64,000 nt of DNA, from the NCBI RefSeq assembly GCF_001742145.1, contig NZ_CP015749.1:620001-684000 (forward strand), read 5' to 3'. The notes beneath the pieces were generated by a model. The model was not told the origin of the DNA and made no database searches. It worked only from the letters and a program-made list of their open reading frames with translations. This DNA comes from Pectobacterium parmentieri. Lineage in GTDB: Bacteria > Pseudomonadota > Gammaproteobacteria > Enterobacterales > Enterobacteriaceae. How positions within the stretch are numbered: the first letter of the stretch is position 1; each line of letters opens with the position of its first letter. The position numbers were made by a program, and so were the translations under genes. Positions 54,250 to 64,000 of the stretch are shown piece by piece.

Positions 54250-54725
54250 AGGAACCTTTCTTGGATTGCTTTTGCATGGATGGTTTTTTACATAGATTGC
54301 TTTTTTACATGGATAGTTTTTGCGATCTCGACGCGCGCTGGATCGGGCGCTACGACCTCTCAGCGAGACGGGCGTAGACATCATTAGCCGAGTGGTGATT
54401 GTCCCTGAACTTCAGGCTACCAGCATTGTGGTCGCGCTAGGGTAGGGAGTCCGCTCCAGTATGAAAAGTTTACGCCGTCAGACAGGATTTTTGTAGTGAT
54501 GCGGGAAGGGAAAGCGGTAAAGGGAGTTGAATACGTGCGAAAGCACGCTCTTATACGTCTTACTTTGTTACAGATGGCAATTGTGTCGTGCTGCGTAAGG
54601 TTTTACATAGAGGACATAGGATACAAAGAATTTTTTCGACAACCCTTTTTTTCGACAACCATTGTTCGACAGTACGTGTTCTCGTTTGCTGGCGTCTCCA
54701 GCCTCTGTAAATCAGGTAGGTTTGT
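54250..54725. other. Repeat-containing spacer between crcB and tatE
   Basis: About 54262-54320 contains an imperfect local duplication (CATGGATGGTTTTTTACATAG against CATGGATAGTTTTTGC, with ATTGCTTTT before each). At 54635, 54651 and 54665 the motif TTCGACAACC or TTCGACAG occurs three times in direct order, within 90 bp of tatE. No intact gene is seen; the longer open frames here lack codon pattern. Confidence 0.55.
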
Positions 54726-54923
54726 ATGGAAGGTATCAGTATTGCCAAACTGTTGGTGATTGGCGCATTAATCGTTCTGCTGTTTGGTACGAATAAGCTT
54801 CGCAGTTTAGGCGGTGATCTGGGCGCGGCGATTAAAGGTTTCAAAAAGGCGATGAATGAGGAGCAACCGGCGAAGACGGATGATACGACTGCGCTGAATG
54901 ATTCGTCACACAAAGGATCCTGA
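54726..54923 (+). CDS. tatE: Twin-arginine translocase component TatE
   Basis: A 65-residue TatA paralogue. One N-terminal membrane helix ([18 protein letters not shown]) is followed by the [25 protein letters not shown] hinge and amphipathic helix, then a charged tail. The Ile-rich start and lone location after cspE-crcB identify it as TatE, not TatA. Ribosome site AGGTAGG at 6 bp. It is ended by a strong terminator shared with lipA. Confidence 0.95.
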   Translation: MEGISIAKLLVIGALIVLLFGTNKLRSLGGDLGAAIKGFKKAMNEEQPAKTDDTTALNDSSHKGS

Positions 54924-54939
54924 TCGCACATTGCATAGC

Positions 54940-54969
54940 AAAACGGACGGTAATGACCGTCCGTTTTTT
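54940..54969 (+). terminator. Bidirectional terminator between tatE and lipA
   Basis: A perfect 12-bp stem AAAACGGACGGT/ACCGTCCGTTTT with loop AATG and a T run on the right and T residues on the minus strand. Confidence 0.93.
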
Positions 54970-55005
54970 ATTCCACACAAAAAATGTGTAAAAATATATG
55001 AGTGC

Positions 55006-55971
55006 TTATTTTACTTCGATACCCTTTGCCTGTAAGTCGGCATGGTAAGACGAGCGAACAAACGGGCCGCAGGCTGCGTGGGTAAAGCCCATCGCCATGG
55101 CTTCGGCTTTCATCTCATCGAATTCATCCGGGCTGACGTAGCGCTGTACCGGCAGGTGATGGCGGCTCGGCTGTAAATATTGTCCCAGCGTCAGCATCGT
55201 CACACCGTGGCGGCGCAGGTCGCGCATGACTTCCACGATTTCAGCATTGGTTTCCCCCAATCCCACCATCAGGCCAGATTTGGTCGGGATATCAGGATGC
55301 GCGCTCTTGAAGTTTTCCAGCAGCTTCAGCGACCACTCATAGTTCGCACCGGGGCGGACCTGACGGTAAACGCGCGGCACGTTTTCCAGGTTGTGGTTGA
55401 ACACATCCGGCGGCGTAGCAGTCAGGATCTCCAACGCACGATCCATACGGCCACGGAAGTCTGGCACCAGCGTCTCGATACGAATCTGCGGGTTTTTGCG
55501 GCGAATAGCACTAATGCAGTCCGCAAAATGCTGAGCCCCGCCGTCGCGCAGGTCATCACGGTCAACGGAAGTGATCACGACATAGCGCAAGCCCATGTCA
55601 TGGATGGTCTGTGCCAGTTTCTCTGGCTCATTGGCATCTGGCGTAAGCGGGCGGCCGTGGGCAACGTCACAAAACGGACAGCGCCGTGTACAAATGGCAC
55701 CCAGGATCATGAAGGTGGCAGTGCCGTGGTTAAAACACTCTGCCAGATTCGGACAGGATGCTTCTTCGCAAACTGAGTGCAACCCGTTTTTGCGCATGGC
55801 TGCTTTGATTCCCTGAATACGGCTCGAATCCGCCGGAAGTTTAATCTTCATCCATTCAGGTTTGCGCAGAAGCTCTTGGCGTTCGGTGACGACGGTACGT
55901 ACCGGGATTAGCGCCATCTTATCGGCATCGCGGTATTTGACGCCGCGTTCGATCTGAATCGGTTTACTCAT
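55006..55971 (-). CDS. lipA: Lipoyl synthase LipA
   Basis: Radical-SAM enzyme that inserts two sulfurs into octanoyl groups on lipoyl domains. The auxiliary cluster motif C-x4-C-x5-C is in [13 protein letters not shown] and the radical-SAM CxxxCxxC in CTRRCPFC; the late Ser of the RSSYHAD-type end is a further cluster ligand. The 321 residues equal E. coli LipA. Upstream are an AT-rich spacer of 227 bp and lipB; the regulator gene that I recall between lipA and lipB in E. coli is not here. Confidence 0.97.
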   Translation of the reverse strand: MSKPIQIERGVKYRDADKMALIPVRTVVTERQELLRKPEWMKIKLPADSSRIQGIKAAMRKNGLHSVCEEASCPNLAECFNHGTATFMILGAICTRRCPFCDVAHGRPLTPDANEPEKLAQTIHDMGLRYVVITSVDRDDLRDGGAQHFADCISAIRRKNPQIRIETLVPDFRGRMDRALEILTATPPDVFNHNLENVPRVYRQVRPGANYEWSLKLLENFKSAHPDIPTKSGLMVGLGETNAEIVEVMRDLRRHGVTMLTLGQYLQPSRHHLPVQRYVSPDEFDEMKAEAMAMGFTHAACGPFVRSSYHADLQAKGIEVK

Positions 55972-56198
55972 GTTTGCGTAAGTTCCAGTTCTGAATCGTT
56001 TCTTTAAATTTATTATTCAAATTCAAAGGATTATGTTTTTAGTTAAACTTTTTTTTAAAAAACAATAAAAATTATATCATCTTGCCTAACGACAATCAGC
56101 CCTTGCGCGATCAAAATGAAGAAATTATGTGAATAAAATGTAATTTATCAAAAAATGGTCGTCTAACTGACTGATTTTTATTGACAAGATGAAAAAGA

Positions 56199-56882
56199 TT
56201 AACCAGAAATCGGCTCACCCTGTGTGTCCAGATTCCAAGGAATACATTCGGGTGCAGAATAGCCGACTAGCTGTAAAAAGGTGTTTACCAGCACGGGGGC
56301 GGTGTCATCCAGCGTGACGCCCGGCACCAGATCGCTTATCTGCGTCATCTCCATACCAGCGTAACCACAAGGATTAATACGCAGGAAAGGAGAGAGATCC
56401 ATGGCGATATTCAGCGCCAGCCCATGAAAAGAGCATCCTTTGCGGATACGCAGTCCTAGCGAACAGATCTTGCGTTCGCCCACGTAAACGCCGGGCGCAT
56501 CAGGGCGCGCATGGGCTTCAATCTGGAAGTGTGCCAGTGTACCAATCACGGTATTTTCAATCGCGGTGACGAGTTGGCGAACGCCGAGCTTGCGGCGCTT
56601 TAGGTCAATCAGCACGTACATGACCTGCTGACCAGGGCCGTGGTAGGTCACCTGGCCGCCTCTGTCGCTCTGAATCACGGGAATGTCACCGGGCATGAGG
56701 ACATGTTCGGCTTTGCCCGCCTGACCTTGTGTGAACACGCGAGGGTGCTGAACTAGCCAGAGCTCGTCTGGAGTTTTATCATCACGTCGGTCGGTGAAAT
56801 TATGCATCGCCAGAGAGACGGGTTCATACGGTTGTACGCCAAATTGACGCACGACGATCTTATCCTGTAGCAAGTGTGTCAT
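56199..56882 (-). CDS. lipB: Octanoyltransferase LipB
   Basis: Moves octanoyl from acyl carrier protein to lipoyl domains. Active-site parts are the Lys in [16 protein letters not shown] and the nucleophilic Cys (about residue 172) in [28 protein letters not shown] is the binding loop. The 227-residue protein has a slightly longer N-terminus ([12 protein letters not shown]) than E. coli. The ATG is preceded by a weak GAAG site. Between it and ybeD lies a minisatellite. Confidence 0.96.
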   Translation of the reverse strand: MTHLLQDKIVVRQFGVQPYEPVSLAMHNFTDRRDDKTPDELWLVQHPRVFTQGQAGKAEHVLMPGDIPVIQSDRGGQVTYHGPGQQVMYVLIDLKRRKLGVRQLVTAIENTVIGTLAHFQIEAHARPDAPGVYVGERKICSLGLRIRKGCSFHGLALNIAMDLSPFLRINPCGYAGMEMTQISDLVPGVTLDDTAPVLVNTFLQLVGYSAPECIPWNLDTQGEPISG

Positions 56883-56973
56883 CTTCAGGTTAAGGAAAGG
56901 TGGGGGGATTATAACGGCGGGAAGCCTCAGCGAACAGCACTATGCAAAATTACGCAGCGCTATAGGGCACAAA

Positions 56974-57087
56974 ACTATGCCATATTTGCAAAACTATGCC
57001 GTACTTGCAAAGCAATGCCGTACTTGCAAAGCAATGCCGTACTTGCAAAACAATGTCGTACTTGCAAAACAATGCCGCACTTGCAAA
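56974..57087. repeat. Six-copy 19-bp minisatellite
   Basis: Six head-to-tail copies of a 19-bp unit (typical copy GCAATGCCGTACTTGCAAA) with no spacer bases; units start at 56974, 56993, 57012, 57031, 57050 and 57069. Units 3 and 4 are identical, the rest differ by one to four bases. A unit-like half copy (CAAAATTACGCAG) may lie just to the left. It is in the ybeD-lipB gap and probably transcribed. Confidence 0.95.
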
Positions 57088-57105
57088 CTTTCCCGCTCGT
57101 TCTTT

Positions 57106-57369
57106 TTACAGCACCATACGCACGATGTCGATGTTGCCCAGTTCTTCGTACAGCGTTTCCACCTGCTCAATGTGAGTCGCCGTGATAGTGATGGAAACTG
57201 AGTGATAGTTTCCTTTGCTGCTGGGTTTGATCTGCGGGGTGTAGTCGCCAGGCGCGTGACGCTGTACCACTTCAACGACCAGATCGACTAGTTCCGGCTT
57301 TGCCTCACCCATAACTTTGTAGGTAAAAACACAGGGGAATTCAAGCAGTTCGTTTAATTTGGTTTTCAT
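57106..57369 (-). CDS. ybeD: DUF493 protein YbeD
   Basis: An 87-residue cytoplasmic protein with an ACT-like alpha/beta fold; length equals E. coli YbeD. The ATG of [12 protein letters not shown] is 7 bp after [25 protein letters not shown] central block (key residues P, G, D, S) and the end [11 protein letters not shown] are conserved. Function is not established, although its position between dacA and lipB is conserved. Confidence 0.94.
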   Translation of the reverse strand: MKTKLNELLEFPCVFTYKVMGEAKPELVDLVVEVVQRHAPGDYTPQIKPSSKGNYHSVSITITATHIEQVETLYEELGNIDIVRMVL

Positions 57370-57439
57370 TTGCGCTCCAGAGAGGGTAATACGTCGGCAT
57401 GATTCCGACGGTATTAGCACGATGCTATTACATTATACT

Positions 57440-57474
57440 AAAAAACATAACTCCCGCGTTCTGCGGGAGTTATG
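57440..57474 (-). terminator. Intrinsic terminator after dacA
   Basis: A perfect 12-bp stem CATAACTCCCGC/GCGGGAGTTATG with loop GTTCT. On the minus strand it is followed by TTTTTT, so it ends dacA transcription. Confidence 0.93.
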
Positions 57475-57536
57475 GATACATATTTATATGTGACGTTCTA
57501 GCTATATGGGGACGCTTTGGCCCCAGACAAGGGGGA

Positions 57537-58748
57537 TTAGCCGAACCAGTGGTGGAACATCAGTTTGATGTAATCGATCATACGGCCAAAGATCCCGCCT
57601 TCTTTCACTTCGTTCATGACGACCAGCGGGCGCTGATCGATGGTTTTGCCATCCAACTGGAAGTTGATGGAGCCCACAACCTGATTTTTGGCTAACGGTG
57701 CGTGCAGTTCCGTGTTGTCCAGAACGTAGCTGGCTTTCAGATCTTTCATGCGGCCGCGCGGTATGGTCAGGTAGGCATCTTTCTCTACACCCAATGCAAC
57801 GCGGTCACTGTCGCCAAACCAGACTGGCTCAGACGCAAATTCTTTACCGGCTTTTAACGGCGCGACGGTTTCAAAGAAGCGGAAGCCCCAGGTCAGCAGT
57901 TTTTTACTTTCTGACTCTCGCCCTTTGGCATTACGTCCACCCAGTACCGCTGAAATCAGGCGCATCTGACCTTCTGTTGCTGAGGCGACCAGATTGAAGC
58001 CGGCTGATGACGTATGGCCCGTTTTGATGCCGTCAACATTCAGGCTGGAATCCCACAGCAAGCCGTTACGGTTAGGCTGGCGGATATTGTTGAATGTGAA
58101 CTCTTTCTCTTTGTAGGTTGCATACTCTTCTGGAACATCGCGGATCAGCGCCTGACCGATCAAAGCCATATCACGCGCCGAACTGAACTGACCCGGCGCA
58201 TCAAGACCGTGCACAGTTTCAAAATTGGTGTTTTGCAGCCCCAGCGCTTTCACGTAACCATTCATCAGGTTAACGAAAGCATCCTGACTGCCAGCAACGT
58301 AGTCGGCCATCGCGACGCAGGCATCGTTACCGGATTGCAGGATAATGCCGCGATTGAGTTGGGAAACAGGAACACGGTCGCCTGGCTTCAGGAACATCAG
58401 GGAAGACCCCTGGAAGGTCGGGTTGCCGGTTGCCCAGGCATCTTTACCGACGGTAACGATGTCGTTCGGGCTGATTTTTCCTGATTTAATCGCCTGACCA
58501 ATAACGTAGCTGGTCATCATTTTCGTTAAGCTGGCCGGATCGCGGCGTGTGTCGGCATTCATTTCCGCCAACACTTTCCCAGAGTTGTAATCAATCAGGA
58601 TGTAGGATTCAGCATCGATTTGCGGGACGCCGGGGATCATCGTTTTAAGATTGATATCTTCGGCATAGGCAAAGGAAGAGGCACTAATGACGAGCAGTGC
58701 GCCAAGCGCAGTACGCTTAGTAAAACGAGACGTGTTTACAGTATTCAT
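57537..58748 (-). CDS. dacA: D-alanyl-D-alanine carboxypeptidase DacA (PBP5)
   Basis: Removes the terminal D-Ala from peptidoglycan stem peptides. A signal peptide ends ASSFAYA at residue 29. The catalytic SLTK is at residues 73-76, followed by SGN in [11 protein letters not shown] and KTG in [12 protein letters not shown]. The C-terminal amphipathic helix ([17 protein letters not shown]) anchors it to the membrane. At 403 residues it equals E. coli PBP5. It lies downstream of rlpA in the mrd-rlpA-dacA gene group. Confidence 0.97.
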   Translation of the reverse strand: MNTVNTSRFTKRTALGALLVISASSFAYAEDINLKTMIPGVPQIDAESYILIDYNSGKVLAEMNADTRRDPASLTKMMTSYVIGQAIKSGKISPNDIVTVGKDAWATGNPTFQGSSLMFLKPGDRVPVSQLNRGIILQSGNDACVAMADYVAGSQDAFVNLMNGYVKALGLQNTNFETVHGLDAPGQFSSARDMALIGQALIRDVPEEYATYKEKEFTFNNIRQPNRNGLLWDSSLNVDGIKTGHTSSAGFNLVASATEGQMRLISAVLGGRNAKGRESESKKLLTWGFRFFETVAPLKAGKEFASEPVWFGDSDRVALGVEKDAYLTIPRGRMKDLKASYVLDNTELHAPLAKNQVVGSINFQLDGKTIDQRPLVVMNEVKEGGIFGRMIDYIKLMFHHWFG

Positions 58749-58913
58749 GATTGGAACAACAACATCCGTGGGTATGAGTTAAAAACGAGCCACACTATAG
58801 CAGATGGGGAATAGGCAGGCATCAGGCATTACGTTACGTGATTTTGCAAAAGGGCGGTATGTTCAATGCCATAGCCGCCGTTTTCGCTTCGTGAGCCTGC
58901 CGATTATCCGTGA

Positions 58914-60026
58914 CTAGAGCGTGCCGGGTGCGGCGGTAATAAACGACTGCTGCTGAGCTTCGACCGACAAACGTTGTTGAAGTTCAGCGGCCTGCTGACG
59001 GTTCTGGAATGGCCCTAGTTGGATACGATACAACCCGCCGCTCGCCATGACTTTTCCGGCCACGCTGAAGCGTTCGCTCAGGCTGCGTTGCCAGGTTTGC
59101 GCTCGCTGCTGATCGCTCAACGCACCGACCTGAACCACATAGCGACCCGTAGCAGAAGGAGCAACAACTGCGGGAGCAGCAACCGCTGGCGCGACGTTCA
59201 TTGGCGCAGCGGATGGTGATGAGGGGGCGGTTGGCGTCACGTTTGACTCAACTACGCCATCGCGCAGTGCGGAAGGCGCGCCTAAAAAGCCACCGCTATG
59301 CGATGGTGCGCTACTCTGCGACTGTGTGCTTTCTGTGGGGACGCTCAGGTTATTATTGCTAATTGGGCGAACGGCGCTGGCAGACGTTGGCGACGTCGTT
59401 TCCATCATGGGTGTACCTAGCCCACTAGCACCGAAGTTCGGGCGTTCTGGCAGGGAGAAACTTTGTTTGGCAACGGTGGTTCCCACGGTTCCTGGGCCAG
59501 AAAGTGTGCCGTCTGGCGCGACGCTGATGAAATCCACTTTCACTTTGGTATTATTCGAGATGTTCAGGCGATCGCCTGCGGCCTTCGATAGATCGATAAT
59601 TCTGCCTGGCGTATACGGCCCGCGGTCATTAACGCGCACAACCAGGCGACGACCGTTACTTAGGTTGGTGACGCGGACATAGCTCGGTAGCGGTAGCGTG
59701 GGATGGGCCGCCGTTATTGCGTTAGGATCAAAAATTTCGCCGATTGACGTGCGGTTACCGCTGGCTTCTTCGCCATACCATGTCGCTAAACCCGCTTCGC
59801 TAAAGTTTTGCGGATTTTTGACAATTTTATAGCTCTTGCCTTTGATGCTGTAGTCTTGCAGCGTACCCTGATTGTAGGGTTCATAACGAGGTTCCGCTCC
59901 ACCGATCTCTTCCGTCGGGCCGCTGTAAACCTGAGTAACGGGCGGCGCGGGTTGCCGCTGTTCCGTTGTGGTACAGGCCGCAAGCGCCAGAGTTGCTACG
60001 CCGATCCAAAGCCAATTCTTACGCAT
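58914..60026 (-). CDS. rlpA: RlpA lipoprotein (septal ring lytic transglycosylase family)
   Basis: Outer-membrane lipoprotein. The lipobox ALAACTT gives Cys18. A double-psi beta-barrel domain (LATWYGEEASGNRTSIGE, TAAHPTLPLPSYVRVTN, VVRVNDRGPY with His and Asp in the active site) and a low-complexity linker follow. The C-terminal SPOR domain (YVVQVGALSDQQRAQTW...YRIQLGPF) binds denuded glycan at the division site. In Pseudomonas RlpA is a lytic transglycosylase; activity in E. coli relatives is unclear. Length 370. Confidence 0.94.
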   Translation of the reverse strand: MRKNWLWIGVATLALAACTTTEQRQPAPPVTQVYSGPTEEIGGAEPRYEPYNQGTLQDYSIKGKSYKIVKNPQNFSEAGLATWYGEEASGNRTSIGEIFDPNAITAAHPTLPLPSYVRVTNLSNGRRLVVRVNDRGPYTPGRIIDLSKAAGDRLNISNNTKVKVDFISVAPDGTLSGPGTVGTTVAKQSFSLPERPNFGASGLGTPMMETTSPTSASAVRPISNNNLSVPTESTQSQSSAPSHSGGFLGAPSALRDGVVESNVTPTAPSSPSAAPMNVAPAVAAPAVVAPSATGRYVVQVGALSDQQRAQTWQRSLSERFSVAGKVMASGGLYRIQLGPFQNRQQAAELQQRLSVEAQQQSFITAAPGTL

Positions 60027-60039
60027 TGCTCACCTCGTA

Positions 60040-61152
60040 TTATAAATTCTTAGATAGCAGTTTGCGGTGAGTATGTATCGACATGACGATACCGAATCCC
60101 GCCATTAAGACGACCAGCGCCGATCCGCCGTAGCTGATTAGCGGTAGCGGCACGCCAACGACGGGAAGTATACCGCTGACCATCCCGATATTGACGAAAA
60201 CATAGAAAAACAGAATTAACATCAGCCCGCCGACCATCACCCGGCCGAACGAGGTTTGCGCATTGGCGGCAATGACCAGACCGCGCATAATCATGAATAG
60301 ATACATCGTGAGCAGAATCAACACGCCGATTAATCCAAGCTCTTCTGCCAACACGGCAAAGATAAAGTCAGTGTGCCGCTCCGGCAGAAACTCTAGCTGA
60401 GATTGTGTGCCATGTAGCCAGCCTTTACCAGACAGGCCACCTGAGCCTATCGCAATTTTCGACTGAATAATATGGTATCCCGCACCGAGTGGATCGCTTT
60501 CTGGATCGAGCAGCATCATGACCCTGGCACGCTGATAATCATGCATCAGGAAGAACCAGAGTATCGGAATAAACGCGGCGATTAGCAGTACGGCGATGCC
60601 AATTAAGCCCCAACTCATCCCTCCCAGAAAAAGAACAAACAGACCAGATAAGGCAATCAAGATCGAAGTGCCTAAATCCGGCTGTGCGGCAACCAGTAGG
60701 GTAGGAACAAAAATCAGGATCAGCGCGATCGCCGTATTTTTTAGCGACGGTGGGCACATATCACGGTTAATAAAACGAGCAACCATCAGCGGCACGGCGA
60801 TCTTGGCGATTTCCGATGGCTGGAAGCGGATAAAACCTAAATCCAGCCAGCGCTGTGCACCTTTACTTATTTGTCCGAAAATATCCACGATAAGCAGCAA
60901 AATGACACAAACTACATACAGGTAGGGTGCCCAGCCTTCATAGACGCGAGGAGGGATTTGTGCCATCACGATCATTACTGTAAACCCCAGCACGATCTGA
61001 ATGACTTTTCGCTCCATCATACCGACGTCCTGCCCGCTGGCACTCCATAAGACAAATAGGCTATAGCCCAGCAGTGCCAGGATGCAGAGAAGAAACGGGA
61101 GGTCGATGTGGATTTTTGCCCAGAACGAACCCTTTTGTTGGCTATCGGTCAT
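60040..61152 (-). CDS. mrdB: Peptidoglycan glycosyltransferase MrdB (RodA)
   Basis: SEDS-family polymerase for side-wall peptidoglycan, partner of PBP2. Ten membrane segments; conserved blocks [62 protein letters not shown] with the essential Asp, and [11 protein letters not shown]. The 370 residues equal E. coli RodA. It lies 9 bp downstream of mrdA. Confidence 0.97.
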   Translation of the reverse strand: MTDSQQKGSFWAKIHIDLPFLLCILALLGYSLFVLWSASGQDVGMMERKVIQIVLGFTVMIVMAQIPPRVYEGWAPYLYVVCVILLLIVDIFGQISKGAQRWLDLGFIRFQPSEIAKIAVPLMVARFINRDMCPPSLKNTAIALILIFVPTLLVAAQPDLGTSILIALSGLFVLFLGGMSWGLIGIAVLLIAAFIPILWFFLMHDYQRARVMMLLDPESDPLGAGYHIIQSKIAIGSGGLSGKGWLHGTQSQLEFLPERHTDFIFAVLAEELGLIGVLILLTMYLFMIMRGLVIAANAQTSFGRVMVGGLMLILFFYVFVNIGMVSGILPVVGVPLPLISYGGSALVVLMAGFGIVMSIHTHRKLLSKNL

Positions 61153-61161
61153 GAATATCTG

Positions 61162-63066
61162 TTACTCACTCTCGCTACCCGGCGGCGCAGGAGGCGCACT
61201 GGGTAAATCGGTATTGTTATCGCCTAGCAGAATATGATCAAGGATCTGGCGGGTGATAGTGCCCACGGTTGGGCCCGCTCCACCATTTTCCAGAATAATC
61301 GACAGTGCGACTTTAGGGTTCTTATAGGGGGCAAATGAGACCATTAATTTATGGTCACGCAGATGTTCTGCGATCTTGTGCGCATTATAGGTTTCATTTT
61401 CTTTCAGGCCGAAAACCTGCGCCGTACCGGATTTTGCCGCAATTTTATAGGGCGCATCATCGAAACTTTTGTGTGCGGTGCCGTTAGCGCGATTAGCTAC
61501 GCCATACATCCCGTCCTTCGCCACTTCCCAATAGCCAGAGTGGATATTGCCAATCTGTTGGTTCTCAGTTTGTCGGAAAGGCACAATAGCGCCATTTTCT
61601 CGCGAGCTATAAAGCAAATGAGGCGTTTTGACCTGGCCGTCGTTGATGAGCGTGACCAGTGCCTTATTCATCTGGATCGGCGTTGCCGTCCAGTAGCCTT
61701 GACCGATCCCTACGGGGATCGTATCCCCCTGATACCAGGGTTTCTTAAATCGCCTGAGTTTCCACTCACGGGTTGGCATGTTGCCAGCGCTTTCTTCCGA
61801 AATATCGATGCCGGTTTTCTCGCCGTAACCAAATTTATTCATCCATTCGGATAGGCGATCGATCCCCATGTCATAAGCGACCTGATAAAAGAAGGTATCC
61901 GCAGACTCTTCCAGTGATTTGGTGAGGTTAAGGCGACCATGCCCCCATTTTTTCCAGTCACGGAAGCGCTTTTCGGAGCCAGGTAATTGCCACCAGCCGG
62001 GATCGAACAAGCTAGTATTCGTGGTAATAACGCCCGCAGTCAGGGCGGAAACTGCTATATAGGGTTTAACGGTGGAGGCGGGAGGATAAATTCCCTGTGT
62101 TGCACGGTTGATCAATGGACGATTGGGATCGTTTTGTAGCTTCGCATAATTTTTGGTGGAAATCCCGTCGACAAACAGATTGGGGTCGTAACTGGGGGTG
62201 GAAACCATCGCCAGAATACCACCGTCGCGTGGGTCGGTGACAATGACGGCAGCGCGGCTGCCTTCCAGAAGTTTTTCGATGTAGATTTGCAGGCTCAGAT
62301 CCAGCGTTAGATAAATATCACGCCCGGCCTGCGGAGGTTGTTCGTGGAGCTGGCGGATCACGCGGCCGCGGTTGTTAACTTCAACTTCTTCATAGCCGGG
62401 CTTACCGTGCAGCAAATCCTCATAATGACGTTCGATACCCAGCTTGCCTATGTCGCGCGTCGCGGCGTAATCGGCGATTTTTTCTTCTTTGGTCAGCCGT
62501 TCTACGTCTTTATCGTTGATTTTGGAGACATAGCCAGTGACGTGCGTTAGTGCAGAACCGTAAGGATAATAGCGGCGTTGATAGCCTTTAACCTCAACGC
62601 CGGGAAAGCGGTATTGGTTGACGGCGAAACGGGCAACCTGAATCTCATCAAGCCCGGTTTTTACTGGAATGGAAGTGAAACGGCGTGAACGCTTGCGTTC
62701 TTTTTCGAAATTTTCCAGATCGTCATCGGTCAAATTAACGATGGGGCGCAGCGCGTCCAGCGTTTCTTTCAGGTTGTCGACTTTATCGGGCACCAGCTCT
62801 AATTGATAGATGGTACGATTCAATGCCAACGGCGTACCGTTACGGTCGTAGATGATGCCGCGGCTTGGCGCGATAGGAACCAGCTTAATGCGGTTCTCGT
62901 TAGAGCGCGTGCGATAGTCATCGACGCGCAAAATTTGCAGATGATAAAGATTAGCGACTAATACACCAGAAAGCAGCAAAATGCCCAGAAAGGCTACCAA
63001 AGCACGGCGCACGAACAGAGCGGACTCCGCCGTATAATCACGAAAGGGTTTGCGTTCTACTTTCAT
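61162..63066 (-). CDS. mrdA: Penicillin-binding protein 2 MrdA
   Basis: Class B transpeptidase for cell elongation. One N-terminal membrane anchor (LFVRRALVAFLGILLLSGV region, about 16-40) is followed by the pedestal domain (RTRSNENRIKLVPI) and the transpeptidase: the SxxK site STVK near residue 330, SAD in EESADTFFYQVAYDMG and KSG in AAKSGTAQ. The 634 residues are one more than E. coli. It is first of the mrdA-mrdB pair and follows rlmH. Confidence 0.97.
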   Translation of the reverse strand: MKVERKPFRDYTAESALFVRRALVAFLGILLLSGVLVANLYHLQILRVDDYRTRSNENRIKLVPIAPSRGIIYDRNGTPLALNRTIYQLELVPDKVDNLKETLDALRPIVNLTDDDLENFEKERKRSRRFTSIPVKTGLDEIQVARFAVNQYRFPGVEVKGYQRRYYPYGSALTHVTGYVSKINDKDVERLTKEEKIADYAATRDIGKLGIERHYEDLLHGKPGYEEVEVNNRGRVIRQLHEQPPQAGRDIYLTLDLSLQIYIEKLLEGSRAAVIVTDPRDGGILAMVSTPSYDPNLFVDGISTKNYAKLQNDPNRPLINRATQGIYPPASTVKPYIAVSALTAGVITTNTSLFDPGWWQLPGSEKRFRDWKKWGHGRLNLTKSLEESADTFFYQVAYDMGIDRLSEWMNKFGYGEKTGIDISEESAGNMPTREWKLRRFKKPWYQGDTIPVGIGQGYWTATPIQMNKALVTLINDGQVKTPHLLYSSRENGAIVPFRQTENQQIGNIHSGYWEVAKDGMYGVANRANGTAHKSFDDAPYKIAAKSGTAQVFGLKENETYNAHKIAEHLRDHKLMVSFAPYKNPKVALSIILENGGAGPTVGTITRQILDHILLGDNNTDLPSAPPAPPGSESE

Positions 63067-63099
63067 CCAGTGTTATTTCACATGTTTCATCGTATCGCC

Positions 63100-63570
63100 T
63101 TACTCCCGATGGTAAGGGTGATTAGTCGTAATGCTCCATGCACGATACAGACTCTCTGCCACCAGTACACGAACGAGCGGGTGAGGCAACGTTAATGGCG
63201 AGAGTGACCAGCTTTGTTCCGCTGCGGCTTTGCATTCCGGCGCAAGCCCTTCAGGTCCGCCAATCAGCAGACTGACATCGCGCCCATCCTGTTTCCAGCG
63301 CTCTAGCTGTTGCGCCAACTGCGGCGTTTCCCAGCGAGTACCTGGAATATCCAGCGTAACAATACGGTTGCCTTTGCCCACCGCCGCCAGCATCTGTTCG
63401 CCTTCGCGCTCCAGAATGCGTTTAATATCGGCATTTTTGCCCCGTTTCCCCGCCGGAATTTCGAGTAATTCGAAAGGCATGTCCTTCGGGAAGCGCCGCA
63501 GATAATCGGTGAAACCAGTCTGCACCCAGTCGGGCATTTTGGTGCCAACGGCGACCAGTTGCAGTTTCAT
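63100..63570 (-). CDS. rlmH: 23S rRNA (pseudouridine1915-N3)-methyltransferase RlmH
   Basis: SPOUT-class methyltransferase acting on pseudouridine 1915 of helix 69 in 70S ribosomes. The ATG of [16 protein letters not shown] gives 156 residues. The SAM-binding trefoil knot is seen in [13 protein letters not shown] and [22 protein letters not shown], ending NHPYHRE. The start follows the rsfS stop by one base. The longer frame upstream runs inside rsfS and is rejected. Confidence 0.96.
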   Translation of the reverse strand: MKLQLVAVGTKMPDWVQTGFTDYLRRFPKDMPFELLEIPAGKRGKNADIKRILEREGEQMLAAVGKGNRIVTLDIPGTRWETPQLAQQLERWKQDGRDVSLLIGGPEGLAPECKAAAEQSWSLSPLTLPHPLVRVLVAESLYRAWSITTNHPYHRE

Positions 63571-63571
63571 G

Positions 63572-63889
63572 CTAGCCCCACAGCTTTTCCAATTCGTATA
63601 ACTGGCGGCTTTCTTCTTGCAATACATGAACCATCACGTCACCTAAATCGACAACAACCCAGTCAGAGGCATTTTCACCCTCAACGCCGAGTGGAATCAA
63701 ACCTGCTGCGCGTGAGGATTGCACGACGTGATCGGCAATAGACGCGACATGACGTGTAGATGTGCCCGTACAGATAACCATGTAATCGGTGATGCTGGAT
63801 TTACCCTGGACGTTGAGTGCAACGATATCCTGGGCTTTTAAGTCATCGACCTTATCAATAACGAAGTCTTGGAGTGCTTGACCTTGCAA
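63572..63889 (-). CDS. rsfS: Ribosomal silencing factor RsfS
   Basis: Binds L14 on the 50S subunit and blocks joining to 30S when nutrients are short. The 105-residue protein equals E. coli Rsf[33 protein letters not shown] and [25 protein letters not shown] sequence are conserved. The start is a TTG, as I recall in E. coli, preceded by GAGGGGG 5 bp away. The 111 bp to the window edge (63890-64000) hold no feature I can identify with confidence. Confidence 0.96.
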   Translation of the reverse strand: MQGQALQDFVIDKVDDLKAQDIVALNVQGKSSITDYMVICTGTSTRHVASIADHVVQSSRAAGLIPLGVEGENASDWVVVDLGDVMVHVLQEESRQLYELEKLWG

Positions 63890-64000
63890 AGGTTCCCCCT
63901 CAATGGCGTTCTATCAGTCACTGATGAACGCGTGTGGCGCTGAATTGTTTAAGAAAAACGTAAATCACCGAGTAATTGCCGAGAATTCCCGCTTTTCCCG

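Noticed and set aside
54250..54480. Fluoride riboswitch upstream of crcB
   Set aside because: A stretch resembling the 3' end of the motif (CGGCTAATGATGTCTACG on the minus strand) is present, but the conserved 5' GGNGATGG part and pairing P1 are not found.
56974..57087. CRISPR-like array
   Set aside because: The 19-bp units are contiguous with no unique spacers and no cas genes are in the window.
56874..57275. Open frames through the 19-bp repeats with a repeating Cys-rich peptide
   Set aside because: The repeat unit is not a multiple of three, so all three frames stay open and cycle through the same peptide; this is an artefact of the minisatellite.
63890..64000. C-terminal end of a gene such as nadD at the right edge
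   Set aside because: All three minus-strand frames stop within this stretch, but none of the short tails matches a protein I recognise, so no call is made.

Overview
The window is a chromosomal stretch of a gamma-proteobacterium of the order Enterobacterales. Nearly every core protein aligns closely, from memory, with its Escherichia coli counterpart. The gene blocks, the dispersed GC-rich stem-loop repeats and the ERIC elements fit a soft-rot bacterium of the Pectobacterium type; the genus is an inference, the order is not. No rRNA, tRNA, CRISPR array, prophage or transposase gene was found.

Layout, left to right. (1) 1-3728: the N-terminal part of rcsD (cut by the window edge), an MFS exporter just upstream of it, and a divergent HxlR-regulator/short-chain dehydrogenase pair. 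(2) 4181-11503: the complete menaquinone cluster menF-menD-menH-menB-menC-menE, then yfaZ, tyrP (with a TyrR box and an ERIC element in its leader) and the CinA-like yfaY. (3) 15512-21045: the ybb block (cnoX, ybbO, tesA facing ybbA-ybbP), flanked on both sides by long non-coding repeats. (4) speG and an AT-rich, Fur-box-controlled TonB-dependent receptor. (5) 24824-38854: purN-purM, upp-uraA, hda, yfgD, bepA, bcp, gcvR, dapA-bamC, purC, a YeaL-type membrane protein and tmcA. (6) 38855-49772: an accessory region with a decayed gene remnant, a DUF1272 protein, ypfH, a chemoreceptor and a catabolic cluster (CitMHS-type transporter, split AtuA proteins, CoA-transferase A/B, thiolase) facing a LysR regulator. 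(7) 49835-52207: the tight operon yffB-dapE-M15 peptidase-ypfN, then the 19-residue ypfM gene. (8) 52664-64000: an amino-acid racemase, cspE, crcB, tatE, lipA, lipB, ybeD, dacA, rlpA, mrdB, mrdA, rlmH and rsfS.

The core genes serve quinone synthesis, de novo and salvage nucleotide synthesis, lysine/diaminopimelate and peptidoglycan synthesis, lipoylation, outer-membrane assembly and control of replication initiation. The least explained part is the catabolic cluster at 42602-49772. It has transport, CoA activation and thiolysis steps but no dehydrogenase or hydratase of a recognised family, and a chemoreceptor gene lies next to it.

The window is also rich in repeats: three near-complete ERIC elements, each ending about 25 bp before a start codon; a family of roughly 70-bp stem-loops; two long related repeats at gene-block junctions; a 105-bp palindrome; and a six-copy 19-bp minisatellite. 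Start codons were often moved inward from the longest open frame, using ribosome-binding sites and family lengths.
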